Below are positions 26,811-35,784 of a DNA stretch of 64,000 bases, piece by piece (positions within the stretch are counted from its first letter, which is position 1; each line of letters begins with the position of its first letter). The position numbers and the translations under genes are program-made. The stretch spans positions 124,001 to 188,000 of the forward strand of contig CAVVVI010000004.1 of assembly GCA_963751795.1 (NCBI GenBank), given 5' to 3'. This DNA is from BOG-908 sp963751795. Lineage in GTDB: Bacteria; Pseudomonadota; Alphaproteobacteria; Acetobacterales; Acetobacteraceae. A model generated the notes under the pieces. It had not been told where the DNA came from. It ran no database searches and saw only the letters and a program-made list of their open reading frames with translations.

Positions 26811-26885
26811 TGGCTGGGGGACCTGGATTCGAACCAAGGCTTTCCGAGTCAGAAGTCGGAAGTTCTACCGCTAAACTATCCCCCA
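26811..26885 (-). tRNA. tRNA-Gln (CTG) with an 8-nt anticodon loop
   Basis: Read on the minus strand, the acceptor is TGGGGGA paired with TCCCCCA, with G73 and an encoded CCA. The U1-A72 pair and G73 are typical glutamine identity features. The D arm is GTTT-AGCGGTA-GAAC and the T arm CTTGG-TTCGAAT-CCAGG. The anticodon stem TCCGA/TCGGA closes a loop CTTCTGAC of eight bases; the standard tRNA-Gln(CTG) loop is CTCTGAC with seven. One extra T is present. Counted strictly from the 5' side, the triplet would be TCT (Arg), but the body is that of Gln. See findings. Confidence 0.85.
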
Positions 26886-27059
26886 GCGGCATGCGCACCG
26901 GCGTGCCGTCGCGCGGCGTGCAGCTAACATGGATGCCGCGGTGCTGGCAACCGATCCGCTGGGCTGCGATCGACGCCAGCGGGGCCCGTGTGGCTGCTTG
27001 CGCCCCGGCCGGCAAGTGGTGAACACTGGCACGCTGACCACGGACAGGTGCCCCCGACC

Positions 27060-28115
27060 ATGATCGCCGCTGCGCCGCAGCCTCTCGCGCCCACCGCACC
27101 GGCCGCCGGGCGCCAGCCAGGGTCGCGCGTCGGCGGGGGTGCCTTTGCCGCGCTCGATCTGGGCACCAACAACTGCCGCCTGCTGATCGGGGCGCGCACC
27201 AGCGACGGCTTCCGCGTGCTCGACAGCTACTCGCGCATCGTCCGGCTGGGGGAGGGGCTGCAGAACTCCGGCGTGCTCAGCCAGGAGGCGATGGACCGCA
27301 CGCTGGGCGCGCTGCACGCCTGCGCCGTCCGCCTGGCGCGCCGGCCTGTGGGCAGCCTGCGGGCGATCGCGACCGAGGCCTGCCGCCGTGCCGGCAATGG
27401 CGGCGACTTCCTCGCCCGCGTGCGCGCCGAAACCGGCCTGGCGCTCAGCGTCATCTCGGGCCGCGAGGAGGCCGAGCTGGCGCTGGAAGGCTGCGCCCCG
27501 CTGCTGCGCGGCCCCGATCGCCGGGCGCTGCTGTTCGATATAGGCGGCGGCTCCACCGAGCTGGCCTGGGTGCGCCTGCAGCCAGACCGCGCGCCGGAGC
27601 TGATCGGCTACGACAGCCTGCCCGTCGGCGTCGTCACCCTCGCCGAGCATTTCGGCCATCACGGCCTCGATCCCGCGGGCTACGCCGAGATGGTGGCCGA
27701 CGTGACCGCGCGCCTGGCCGCCTTCGAGCGCATCCACTGCATCGGCCACGAGCTGCGGCTGGGCGGCGTGCGCCTGCTCGGCACCAGCGGCACCGTCACC
27801 ACCCTGGCCGGCGTGGCACTCGGCCTGCAGCGCTATCGCCGCCCCATGGTGGATGGCGTGCGGCTGAGCGCCGCGGCCGCGGCCGACGCGCTGGCCCTGC
27901 TGCGTGGCCTGGGGCGCGAGGGGCTGGACGCCCATCCCTGCGTGGGCGCCGAGCGGGCCGATTTCGTGCTGCCCGGCTGCGCCATCTTCGAGGCGATCAG
28001 CACCACCTGGCCGGCGCCCGACGTCACGGTGGCCGATCGCGGCCTGCGCGAGGGCATGCTGCTGCGCATGATGCGCCAGGCCCGTCAGCCGGCGCGGCCG
28101 GCCAGGGGCAACTGA
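27060..28115 (+). CDS. Ppx/GppA family exopolyphosphatase/guanosine pentaphosphatase
   Basis: From ATG 27060 the protein has 351 residues, close to the short Ppx/GppA form common in alphaproteobacteria. It carries the ASKHA-fold signatures FAALDLGTNNCRLLIG (phosphate 1), VISGREEAELA, LFDIGGGSTELAW (phosphate 2), SLPVGVVTLAE and LGTSGTVTTLAGV. C-terminal VADRGLREGMLLRMM is typical. Members remove terminal phosphate from polyphosphate or convert pppGpp to ppGpp; sequence alone does not say which. It is cytosolic. The rlmE gene follows after 55 bp, a pairing common in this class, so co-transcription is likely. Confidence 0.92.
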   Translation: MIAAAPQPLAPTAPAAGRQPGSRVGGGAFAALDLGTNNCRLLIGARTSDGFRVLDSYSRIVRLGEGLQNSGVLSQEAMDRTLGALHACAVRLARRPVGSLRAIATEACRRAGNGGDFLARVRAETGLALSVISGREEAELALEGCAPLLRGPDRRALLFDIGGGSTELAWVRLQPDRAPELIGYDSLPVGVVTLAEHFGHHGLDPAGYAEMVADVTARLAAFERIHCIGHELRLGGVRLLGTSGTVTTLAGVALGLQRYRRPMVDGVRLSAAAAADALALLRGLGREGLDAHPCVGAERADFVLPGCAIFEAISTTWPAPDVTVADRGLREGMLLRMMRQARQPARPARGN

Positions 28116-28170
28116 GGCCCGCCGACAAGAACTGCTTGCTTTCCGCCCCCCTGCGGCCAACACCACGCCG

Positions 28171-28884
28171 ATGACCGGCAAAAAAGGCAGTTCCACCAAT
28201 AACGCGCGCGGCCTGGCCGTCACGCTGCGCACGTCGCGCGGCCGCAGCCCGGCACAGCAGCGCTGGCTCGCCCGCCAGCTCAACGACCCCTACGTCGCCG
28301 CCGCCCGGGCCCAGGGCCTCCGCTCGCGCGCCGCCTTCAAGCTCATGGAACTGGACGACCGCTTCAAGCTGATCGGCCCCGGCTGCCGCGTGCTGGACCT
28401 GGGCGCCGCCCCCGGCGGCTGGACGCAGATCGCCCTGCAGCGCGGCGCCCGCCAGGTGGTGGGCATCGACCTGCTGCCCATCGAGCCGATCGCCGGCGCC
28501 ACCCTCATCCAGGGCGATTTCGAGGATCCCGCCATGCCCGCCCGCCTGACCGAACTGCTCGGCGGCCCGCCCGACCTCGTGCTCTCCGACATGGCGCCCA
28601 ACACCACCGGGCACGCGGCCACCGACCACATCCGCATCATGGGCCTGGCCGAGCTGGCGCTTCATTTCGCCACCACCATCCTCGCCCCCGGCGGCGCTTT
28701 TGTGGCCAAGGTGTTCCAGGGCGGCTCGGAGAAGGAGATGCTGGTGCCGATGAAGCGCAGCTTCGCCACGGTGAAGCACGCCAAGCCGCCCTCCAGCCGC
28801 AAGGAAAGCAGCGAGCTTTACGTCGTCGCCCAGGGCCTCAAGGGTGCCACGCCGCCAGCCAGCCCCGGCCGGGGCTCACGCTAG
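28171..28884 (+). CDS. rlmE: 23S rRNA (uridine-2'-O-)-methyltransferase RlmE
   Basis: The 237-residue protein is an FtsJ/RrmJ-type SAM methyltransferase that modifies U2552 of 23S rRNA late in 50S assembly. It begins with a basic, disordered segment, then RSRAAFKLMELDDRFKL (the K of the K-D-K-E catalytic tetrad). VLDLGAAPGGWTQIA is the SAM-binding motif, followed by DLVLSDMAPNTTGHAATDH (catalytic Asp), FVAKVFQGG (Lys) and SRKESSELYVVA (Glu). All four catalytic residues are present. It ends 27 bp from the convergent polyprenyl synthase gene. Confidence 0.95.
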   Translation: MTGKKGSSTNNARGLAVTLRTSRGRSPAQQRWLARQLNDPYVAAARAQGLRSRAAFKLMELDDRFKLIGPGCRVLDLGAAPGGWTQIALQRGARQVVGIDLLPIEPIAGATLIQGDFEDPAMPARLTELLGGPPDLVLSDMAPNTTGHAATDHIRIMGLAELALHFATTILAPGGAFVAKVFQGGSEKEMLVPMKRSFATVKHAKPPSSRKESSELYVVAQGLKGATPPASPGRGSR

Positions 28885-28911
28885 CCGGCCGCCTGCCGCC
28901 ACGCGCCGTTA

Positions 28912-29979
28912 TCAGCGGCCGCGCCGCACCGTGTAATCGGCCACGTCGCACAGCCGCCGGCGCACCGCGCTGTCGGGGAACACGCCCAGCGCGGCCTTGG
29001 CGCGCTCGGTGAAGGCGGCCGCCCGCGCCAGCGTCGCGCCGATGGCACCGGTCTGCTCCATCAACGCCAGCGCGTGGTCCAGGTCGGCGTCGGTCTGCTC
29101 GCTTTGTTCGATGGTGCGGCGCCAGAACGCGCGGTCCGCCTCGTTGCCGGCCTTGTAGGCGGCCAGCACCGGGCCGGTGATCTTGCCCTCGCGGAAATCG
29201 TCGCCCACTGTCTTGCCCAGCTTGGCCTGGTCGGCGGCATAGTCCAGCGCGTCGTCCACCAGCTGGAAGGCGGTGCCCAGCGCCATGCCGAACTCCGATA
29301 GGGCCTGCTCCTCGGCCGCACCCCGGCCGGCCACCACGGCGCCGATCTGGCACGCGGCGGCGAACAGCGCGGCCGTCTTGCCCTGGATCACGTCCAGATA
29401 GCGCTCGTCGCGGGTGGAGAGGTCGTTCTGGGTCACCAGCTGCAGCACCTCGCCCTCGGCGATGGTGGCCGCGGCGTGGGAGAGGATGCGCAGCACCGGC
29501 AGGCTGCCATCCTCCGTCATCAGCTGAAAGCTGCGGGAGAACAGGAAGTCGCCCACCAGCACGCTGGCCTTGTTGCCGAAGATCGCGTTGGCGGTGGCCA
29601 GGCCGCGGCGCAGCCGGCTCTCATCCACCACGTCGTCGTGCAGCAGGGTGGCCGTGTGGATGAACTCCACGCAGGCGGCCAGGGCCACGTGCCGCTGGCC
29701 GGTGCCGTCGCCGGGGTAGCCGCACAGCCGCGCGCAGGCCAGCGTCAGGATCGGCCGCAGCCGCTTGCCGCCGGCGGCCACCAGATGGGCGGCCAGCTGC
29801 GGGATCAGCTCCACCTGGCTCTGCATGTTGGCCACGATCACGCGGTTGCAGGCCAACAGATCGTCGCGCACGAGCTCGGCCAGCGCCTTCAGCGCATCCT
29901 CGACCCCGCCGGGATCTCGCCCGGGTATGGCCTGTGGCCCGCGATCAGCGGGCTCCGGCAGGCTGACAGCAAGGCCCAC
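28912..29979 (-). CDS. ispB: Long-chain polyprenyl diphosphate synthase (ubiquinone side chain)
   Basis: The 355-residue trans-isoprenyl diphosphate synthase has the first Asp-rich motif in LLHDDVVDESRLRRG (about residues 124-138) and the second in FQLVDDALDYAADQAKLGK (about 248). GGKRLRP at 70 and the GKTAALF and KTVGDDF motifs are also present. The small residue upstream of the first motif (EFIHTATLLHDD) fits a long-chain enzyme. Such enzymes make the C40-C50 tail of ubiquinone; exact length cannot be read from sequence, so octaprenyl (IspB) or decaprenyl are both possible. It is divergent from DUF2007 and a TrmN6-like gene, as in many alphaproteobacteria. Confidence 0.93.
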   Translation of the reverse strand: MGLAVSLPEPADRGPQAIPGRDPGGVEDALKALAELVRDDLLACNRVIVANMQSQVELIPQLAAHLVAAGGKRLRPILTLACARLCGYPGDGTGQRHVALAACVEFIHTATLLHDDVVDESRLRRGLATANAIFGNKASVLVGDFLFSRSFQLMTEDGSLPVLRILSHAAATIAEGEVLQLVTQNDLSTRDERYLDVIQGKTAALFAAACQIGAVVAGRGAAEEQALSEFGMALGTAFQLVDDALDYAADQAKLGKTVGDDFREGKITGPVLAAYKAGNEADRAFWRRTIEQSEQTDADLDHALALMEQTGAIGATLARAAAFTERAKAALGVFPDSAVRRRLCDVADYTVRRGR

Positions 29980-30271
29980 ATATCTCTCCCGACCGATGCC
30001 GCCAGAGAAACCGGCGGTCGCGCGCAGGCGGCCGGTGCGACCGTCAACACGCGCCTCGCGCGGTTATCCGCCGCCGCCGCCGCTGCCGCCATGGCCCGCC
30101 GCCGAGCCGGGCAACGAGACCACCGAGGCCGCGCCTGGTGCGCAGCCACCATATCGGCGCGGGCAAATCGGGGTCAAGGCGAGGCACGCCCCTGCAATCC
30201 GCGCGCAGGGCGTGGCAGAACGCCGCCTGGGCCCGCCTGCCGGCCCGCCAGCCCAATTGCGGAGCTCCCGG

Positions 30272-30478
30272 ATGCACGTTGTCCTCGTCACCAACGACCT
30301 GATCCGGCTCAGTTTCCTGGTCTGCCTGCTGCGCGATGCCGGCGTGGAGGCGATCGTGCTGGATCACCAGGTGAGCACGATGGAGGGCAGCATCGGCGCC
30401 ATCCCGCGCCGGCTGGCCGTGGCCAGCGCCGACCGCGCGCAGGCGATGCGGGTGCTGGCCGAAGCCGGGGAAGCATGA
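30272..30478 (+). CDS. DUF2007 putative signal-transducing protein
   Basis: A small 68-residue protein starting MHVVLVTNDLIRLSFLVCLLRDAGVEAIV fits the DUF2007 family, a compact ferredoxin-like fold with unknown function. VLDHQVSTMEGSIGAIPRRLAV is the conserved middle. Its ATG follows GGAGCTCCCGG. Its stop overlaps the next start (ATGA), coupling it to the methyltransferase gene. The 292 bp between it and the divergent polyprenyl synthase gene contain no visible gene. Confidence 0.82.
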   Translation: MHVVLVTNDLIRLSFLVCLLRDAGVEAIVLDHQVSTMEGSIGAIPRRLAVASADRAQAMRVLAEAGEA

Positions 30479-31225
30479 CCGGCCAGGCCGGCCCCGACGG
30501 CGCGGTCACCGCCGGCCACCTGCTCGGCGGCCGCCTCACCTACCATCAGCTGCAGGACGGCTACCGCACCGGCATCGAACCCGTGCTGCTGGCGGCCAGC
30601 ATCCTTGCGCGGCCGGGCGAGCGCGTGGTCGAAGGCGGCACCGGTGCGGGCGCCGGCCTGTTGTGCCTGGCAGCCCGCGTGCCGGGCGTGGCAGGCCACG
30701 GGTTGGAGATCGACCCGGCTTTGGCCGCCCTTGCGGCCCGCAACTTCGCTGCCAACAACCAGGCCGGGCTGGCCGTGCTGGCGCAGGATGTCGCGGCCTG
30801 GCAGCCGGACGGCGCCTATCACCACGCCTTCGCCAACCCGCCCTGGCACCGGGGCGAGTTCGACCGCCTCGCCGGTGGCCGGTCGCCGGCTGGCCAAGCA
30901 GGCGCCTGCCGGGCTGCTGGAACGCTGGGCCACCGCGCTGGCCGCCGGCCTGCCACGCGGCGGCACGCTGAGCCTGATCCTGCCGGCCGCCACGCTGGGG
31001 CAGGGGGTGGCCGCACTGCGGGCCGCCGGATGCGGGCAGATTACGCTCTTGCCGCTCTGGCCGCGCGCCGGGGCGGCCGCGCGGCTGCTGATCCTGCGCG
31101 GCATCCGCCATGGCGGCGGGGATTGCTGCATGCTGCCCGGCCTGGTGCTGCACGCGCCCGATGGCAGCTTCACCGCCGCGGCCGAGGCCATCCTGCGCCA
31201 CGGCCAGCCGCTCTGCCCGGCCTAG
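30475..31225 (+). pseudogene. TrmN6-like SAM-dependent methyltransferase, frameshifted
   Basis: The start is the ATG of an ATGA overlap with DUF2007. The first part has YHQLQDGYRTGIEPVLLAAS and VVEGGTGAGAGLLCLA (SAM loop), with the adenine-methylase motif FANPPWH. These identify the tRNA1(Val) (adenine-37-N6)-methyltransferase group. After about 30858 the sensible sequence moves one frame: ASPVAGRRLAKQAPAGLLERW, GGTLSLILPAATLGQGVAALR and onward to TAG 31223-31225. Deleting one T of GAGTTCGACC (about 30859-30868) restores a continuous frame reading GESTASPVAG, matching the family's usual NPPY-x-n-TASP pattern. Intact length would be about 249 residues. This is either a sequence error or a new pseudogene. 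Confidence 0.82.
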
Positions 31226-31242
31226 CGTGCCGGGCCTGCCCC

Positions 31243-31524
31243 TTAGGTGTGCTGATCGCGGTGGCGCAGGTGCCACAGCCGCTCATGGGCGGCCACCAGC
31301 GTTTCGAGCGACTTGCGCCGGTTTTGCTCGGACGGGACACCGCGCCGGGTCAGCATCGTCTCGAGCGTCTTGAGCAACTGTTCGGCGACGTCGAGATCCT
31401 GGGCGTCGCAGGCATGATGGAAGGCAACCAGGATCTTGTCCGACAGCCTGCGGCCCTGCCGCGGCAGGCTGGCGCCGCCGCCGCCATCGGGAGGCCTGAT
31501 GTCGTTATCGGCGAAGTCACTCAT
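31243..31524 (-). CDS. Conserved small helical protein of unknown function
   Basis: From ATG 31524, with AAGGAAG about ten bases upstream, the product has 93 residues. A polar, Gly-rich N-terminus is followed by an amphipathic helical pair, LSDKILVAFHHACDAQDLDVAEQLL and KTLETMLTRRGVPSEQNRR. The last part, KSLETLVAAHERLWHLR, resembles a short helical bundle. There is no membrane segment or signal peptide. I do not recognise the family. It is convergent with the TrmN6-like gene and has its own promoter space. Confidence 0.7.
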   Translation of the reverse strand: MSDFADNDIRPPDGGGGASLPRQGRRLSDKILVAFHHACDAQDLDVAEQLLKTLETMLTRRGVPSEQNRRKSLETLVAAHERLWHLRHRDQHT

Positions 31525-31736
31525 TGCAGACCATCTTCCTTTGGCAATGCACAGGGCTTGCCAGCACTTTTCGAATTGGCGCGGTTGGCGGGCCGCGCAA
31601 GGCAGCGCCACCCGGCGGCCGCGCCGGAGGCGGACCCGTTACAGTCTCGCCTCCGGTGCTGTCGAGGGCTGCAGCGCAACCCAGATGTGTGCCGCCCCGC
31701 CGCCCCAAGCGGGCAGGGCGCGCCCGGGCGCGGCCG

Positions 31737-34232
31737 CTAGAACTTGTAGGTTGCGTTCATGCCCACGGTCAGCGGGCGTTCGGTGAAGCCCTGCGTGTTG
31801 GCGACGGCCTGGCCCAGATAGGTGAATCCGTAACCGGCCGTGGACCCCTGGATGTCGGGCCGCTGGATGATCTTGTTGTTGTTCGTCAGGTTCTTGCCGA
31901 ACATCGTCACCTCCCACGGGCCGAAATCGAGGCCCATCACGGCATCCAGCGTCACGTAAGAGGGCCGCTTGTAATCCGGGTTGGTGTTGATGGGCACACC
32001 GTGGCTGGGCCCCACCCACGGAATATCCACGCTGACGAAGCCGCCGATCCGGTCGGTGACCCGGAATTCCTGGCGGCCGTTCAAGTCCAGGTTGAATTCA
32101 GGCACGCCGGGTACGCGCTCGCCGGCGGCGGTCCCGGCCAGCACGGCGTTACCGATTGTCACACCATGGTCCAGCGTCGCGTGCACGTAGCTGCCGGCCA
32201 CGTTTACGATCAGCTGCTCGTTGACGCGGGCGCGCAGCTCCACCTCGGCGCCGTAGCTTTGGGCCGCCCCGGCATTGGTCTCGAAGTCCAGCCCGGAGGT
32301 CACCAGCGGGATGTTGGTCTGAATGTTGTCCCACTTGATGTAGAACGCATCCACGTTGGCCGTCACCCGGCCGCCCAGCAGCCGCGCCTTGTCGCCCACC
32401 TCGTAGTTCCACAGCTTGTCGGGCCCGAGTGCGACGGGGATGTTGTGGTTGAAATTGAGCTGCGCCAGGTCGTAAGTCGGTGTGCCGTAAGCGCCGGCAT
32501 CACCCGGTATATACAGGATCGGCCGGTTCTCGCTGCCCAGCCGGTAGCCTTTCGACACGTTGGCATACAGCGTGTTCTGCGGCGTGATATCCCAGCCCAG
32601 CGCGAATTTCGGCGTGAAAGCATAAAAGTGCGTCACCGCCGTGGTCAGCCCGGTATCGCCGTAGCTGAAGAAGCCGTCCTGCTTGCTGCGCTCGCCGTCA
32701 CGCGCATACAGATACCGGGCGCCGAAGGTCAGCCGCACATTCGGTTGCGGATAATAGGTGGTCTCGCCGAACACCGCGTATTGCGCCGTGTCGTAGGCCC
32801 GCAGCCCGTGGAAGACGAAATCGTTGCTGAAGGCGCCGGGGAAGGTCCCGGAGATGATGGTGGGATCTTCCGGATTGTAGCCGAAGCGGTTGAACACGCC
32901 GTTGATGCCGTTGATCGTCTCGGTATCGGTGAACGTGCTGTGCTCGTCCGAATAGTACAGTCCGGCCAGCCAGGTCAGCGGCAAGCCGCCGCCGGCAGGA
33001 TCGTAGGGCTTGGATACCAGCCGGAACTCCTGGCTCCACTGGCGCACCGTATTGTTGTAGAAGGTGCTGCTCGGGATGTCGTTCAGCGCGTTGTCGAAAG
33101 CCGGGTTGTTGTCGTTGTTGGTGGCGCACGGCACGGGCGTGGTGGCAAAGAAATCGCAGGTGTACAGGTTGATGTTGTTGTACACCGTGCTGTCCAGCGT
33201 GCGGCGGAAATGGCGTTCGTAATTGCTGGTCACGCTCACCAGGTCGGCGAACCCCAGATCGGCCTTGATCGTCATGCTGGGCACGAACACCGCGTCGTGG
33301 CCCGGCTCGGCCACGCGCTTGGGTGTTTGGAAATTCGGCAGCGCCAGATATTGCGCGTCCACGTCGTGCGTCACGTCCTTCTGCCAGAACACCATGGGTA
33401 TGATCGACAGCCAGGGCGTGGGCGTCAGCAGCAGCGTTGCGCGGGCATCGTTGAAGTTGTTGGAATTGATGTTGGCCTTGATCGTCTGGCCGGTCACCGG
33501 ATCGATGTTGTTGATATAGCCGCTGTCGCCGCCCGTCTCGGCCGCTATGCGCAGCGCCGCGCGCCCCGGCGAGAGCGGGATGTTCACCACGCCCTGCTCG
33601 TCCCAGTTCACGCCGCCATGGTAGGTGCCCGACAATTCGGTGAACAGGCTGCCGGTGGTCACGTCCATCACCGGCGGATTGCTGATGTATTTCAGCGTGC
33701 CGCCCAGGGCGCTGGCGCCGTATAGCGTGCCCTGCGGCCCGCGCAGCACTTCCACGCGCGAAATGTCGAGGAAGCGCGGCTCGGTGGTGCCCTGGGTGTA
33801 GATGTTGCGCGTCGTCAGCGACACGTCGTCGAGATAGACCGCTACCGTCGCCGTGCCGGCCTGGCTGGAGACGCCGCGGATTTCCAGGTTGGCCAGGCCT
33901 TCGCCGGCCTGGCTGGAGAAGGAGAGGTTCGGCACCGCCCGCGTCAGATCGGCGAAATTGGTGATGTGCTCGGCCTTGATCTGCGCGCCGCTGAGCACGG
34001 TCACGCTCAGCGGCACCTTGCGCACGTTCTCCGAACGTTTCTGCGAGGTGACGATGATCTCTTCCACCTTGCTGCCCCGGCGCGGCTCGGTGCCGACCTG
34101 GGACGCCGCCGCGCGCTTGGAGAAGGGCGGCTGGTCCTGCAGCTGCGCACCCGGCGCCTGCGCCGCGGCCTGTCCCGTCAACCCGGCGAGCGCTGCCGAA
34201 ACGATGATCTGTCGCCGCCCGAACCAACTCAT
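31737..34232 (-). CDS. TonB-dependent outer-membrane receptor
   Basis: From ATG 34232, preceded by GGGGGGAG, the protein has 831 residues. It has a signal peptide (IIVSAALAGLTGQAAAQ) and a TonB-box-like VEEIIVTSQKRSENV. The plug is marked by DLTRAVPNLSFSS, VEVLRGPQGTLYGASALGG and TLKYISNPP, and a long barrel ends in MNATYKF. It is similar in style to the receptor at 15176, and both are of the large group found in alphaproteobacteria that use varied carbon ligands. Neighbours are a divergent APC permease and a GH10 xylanase, so a carbohydrate- or amino-acid-related ligand is possible. The ligand is not known. Confidence 0.93.
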   Translation of the reverse strand: MSWFGRRQIIVSAALAGLTGQAAAQAPGAQLQDQPPFSKRAAASQVGTEPRRGSKVEEIIVTSQKRSENVRKVPLSVTVLSGAQIKAEHITNFADLTRAVPNLSFSSQAGEGLANLEIRGVSSQAGTATVAVYLDDVSLTTRNIYTQGTTEPRFLDISRVEVLRGPQGTLYGASALGGTLKYISNPPVMDVTTGSLFTELSGTYHGGVNWDEQGVVNIPLSPGRAALRIAAETGGDSGYINNIDPVTGQTIKANINSNNFNDARATLLLTPTPWLSIIPMVFWQKDVTHDVDAQYLALPNFQTPKRVAEPGHDAVFVPSMTIKADLGFADLVSVTSNYERHFRRTLDSTVYNNINLYTCDFFATTPVPCATNNDNNPAFDNALNDIPSSTFYNNTVRQWSQEFRLVSKPYDPAGGGLPLTWLAGLYYSDEHSTFTDTETINGINGVFNRFGYNPEDPTIISGTFPGAFSNDFVFHGLRAYDTAQYAVFGETTYYPQPNVRLTFGARYLYARDGERSKQDGFFSYGDTGLTTAVTHFYAFTPKFALGWDITPQNTLYANVSKGYRLGSENRPILYIPGDAGAYGTPTYDLAQLNFNHNIPVALGPDKLWNYEVGDKARLLGGRVTANVDAFYIKWDNIQTNIPLVTSGLDFETNAGAAQSYGAEVELRARVNEQLIVNVAGSYVHATLDHGVTIGNAVLAGTAAGERVPGVPEFNLDLNGRQEFRVTDRIGGFVSVDIPWVGPSHGVPINTNPDYKRPSYVTLDAVMGLDFGPWEVTMFGKNLTNNNKIIQRPDIQGSTAGYGFTYLGQAVANTQGFTERPLTVGMNATYKF

Positions 34233-34350
34233 GGATCTCAACTCCCCCCGGAACCGGTGCAATTCGGAACCAAACCTGCCCGTTACGCAAGGGCAGAGTG
34301 GCGCCATAGGCCATGCAGCCGCTTAACGGGGGCTTAGCCGGCGCTCCGGC

Positions 34351-35784
34351 TTGACAAACCTGCCGGCCTCAGAGGGGGATGGCGGCCAACCAGCGGACGC
34401 TTACCCCAGCATGCAGCCTGTCGCTCCGGCCTTCAGCCGCAACATGAAAATGATCGGCTGCCTGCTCATCACGCTGTCTTCCGTCACCCCTGCCTCTTCC
34501 ATCTTCATCGTGGTGCCGGGTGTCGTCGAACAGGCGGGCACCGGGGCGCTGATCAGCTTCGCGGTGGCCGGCTTCATCAGCCTGCTCACCGCTTACGTCT
34601 ATGCCGAGCTCGCCTCCGCGTTTCCGCTCACCGGCGGTGAATACGCCATCGTCGGCCGCACGCTGGGGCCTCTGGCCGGCTTCATCATCCTTGGCCTCAA
34701 CCTGGTCGTGCTGCTGCTCAACATCTCCGTCGTGGCACTGGGTTTGGGCAATTACGTGGGCGCTGTTTTCCCGCAATCCGGCGCGCTCACCGATGCGCTC
34801 GTCTGCGTGGTGTTCACCACGCTCTGCGCCATCCTCAACGTGCGCACCAACGCGCTGATCACCGGCGCCTTCCTGGCGCTCGAGCTCGTCGCTCTGGCCG
34901 TCGTCACCGCGCTGGGCTTCCTCTACCCGGCCCGTTCCTGGGTCGGCCTGGTCACCCATCCGGTGGCCCTTTCGGGCCTCGGCCACTTGGCGCCGGCCAG
35001 CCTCGGCGCCATGGGCCTGGCGTCCTCGGTGGCCCTGTTCGCCTTCTACGGCTACGGCAACGCCGTCTATCTGGGCGAGGAGGTGCACGACGCGCCGCGC
35101 CACGTGGCCCGCGCAGTGCTGTGGGCGCTGGTGATCAGCGTGATCAGCCAGGTGCTGCCGTTGGCCGCCGCCCTGCACGGCGCGCCCAATCTGGCCGCAA
35201 TGTTCACGTCGGACACCATGTTCGGCGACTTCGTGCGCGACCGCGGCGGCGCCGGCATGGGTGTCGCCATCAACATCTCGGTCGCCCTGGCCATCGTCAA
35301 CGCCGATATCGCGGTCATCGTGCTCGTCTCGCGCATGCTGTTCAGCAGCGGCCGCGATGCGGTGTGGGCCGCGCCGGTCAATCGCATGCTCACCCGCGTG
35401 CACCCGCGCTTCGGCTCGCCCTGGGCCGCCACGCTCGTCACCGGCGCGCTGGCCTGCCTGCTGTGCCTGGTCGATCTGCAGGTGCTGCTGGTGATGACGG
35501 GCACTGCCATCGTGCTGGTCTATGGCGCGCTGTGCGTGGCCGTCATCGCCGGCCGCCGCACCGGCAGCACGGCGGCGGCCACCTACCGCATGCCGTTCTT
35601 CCCCTGGCCACCGCTGCTGGCGCTGATCGTGCTCGTCTACGTCCTCTACACCAACTGCATCGATCCCAAGACCGGGCGGCCCAGCCTGTATGTGGACGGC
35701 GCCATCGTCCTTCTCTCGGCCCTGTATTACCGGCTGGTGCTGCGGCGGCGCGGCGCCTGGGTGCTGCGTGAACCCGAACTCTAG
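34351..35784 (+). CDS. APC-family amino acid/polyamine permease
   Basis: The 477-residue product has 12 hydrophobic helices and the APC superfamily start KMIGCLLITLSSVTPASSIFIVVPGVV, with FPLTGGEYAIVGRTLGPLAGFI as the conserved helix-2/3 signature. The start is uncertain: TTG 34351 gives the full frame, but it also spells TTGACA, a perfect -35 box, and has no ribosome site. ATG 34411 (MQPVAPAFSRN) would leave a more typical short N-terminus. The family imports amino acids or polyamines by proton symport or antiport. The downstream xylanase gene starts inside its last codons, so the two are translated together. Confidence 0.87.
   Translation: MTNLPASEGDGGQPADAYPSMQPVAPAFSRNMKMIGCLLITLSSVTPASSIFIVVPGVVEQAGTGALISFAVAGFISLLTAYVYAELASAFPLTGGEYAIVGRTLGPLAGFIILGLNLVVLLLNISVVALGLGNYVGAVFPQSGALTDALVCVVFTTLCAILNVRTNALITGAFLALELVALAVVTALGFLYPARSWVGLVTHPVALSGLGHLAPASLGAMGLASSVALFAFYGYGNAVYLGEEVHDAPRHVARAVLWALVISVISQVLPLAAALHGAPNLAAMFTSDTMFGDFVRDRGGAGMGVAINISVALAIVNADIAVIVLVSRMLFSSGRDAVWAAPVNRMLTRVHPRFGSPWAATLVTGALACLLCLVDLQVLLVMTGTAIVLVYGALCVAVIAGRRTGSTAAATYRMPFFPWPPLLALIVLVYVLYTNCIDPKTGRPSLYVDGAIVLLSALYYRLVLRRRGAWVLREPEL

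Noticed and set aside
29476..31740. A 754-codon plus-strand frame across the polyprenyl synthase, DUF2007 and TrmN6-like genes
   Set aside because: Only its 30475-30860 part is real coding sequence; the rest is antisense or out of frame.
34351..34356. TTGACA as a -35 promoter box
   Set aside because: No -10 element is found at the right distance; the same bases may be the TTG start of the permease, so neither reading is certain.
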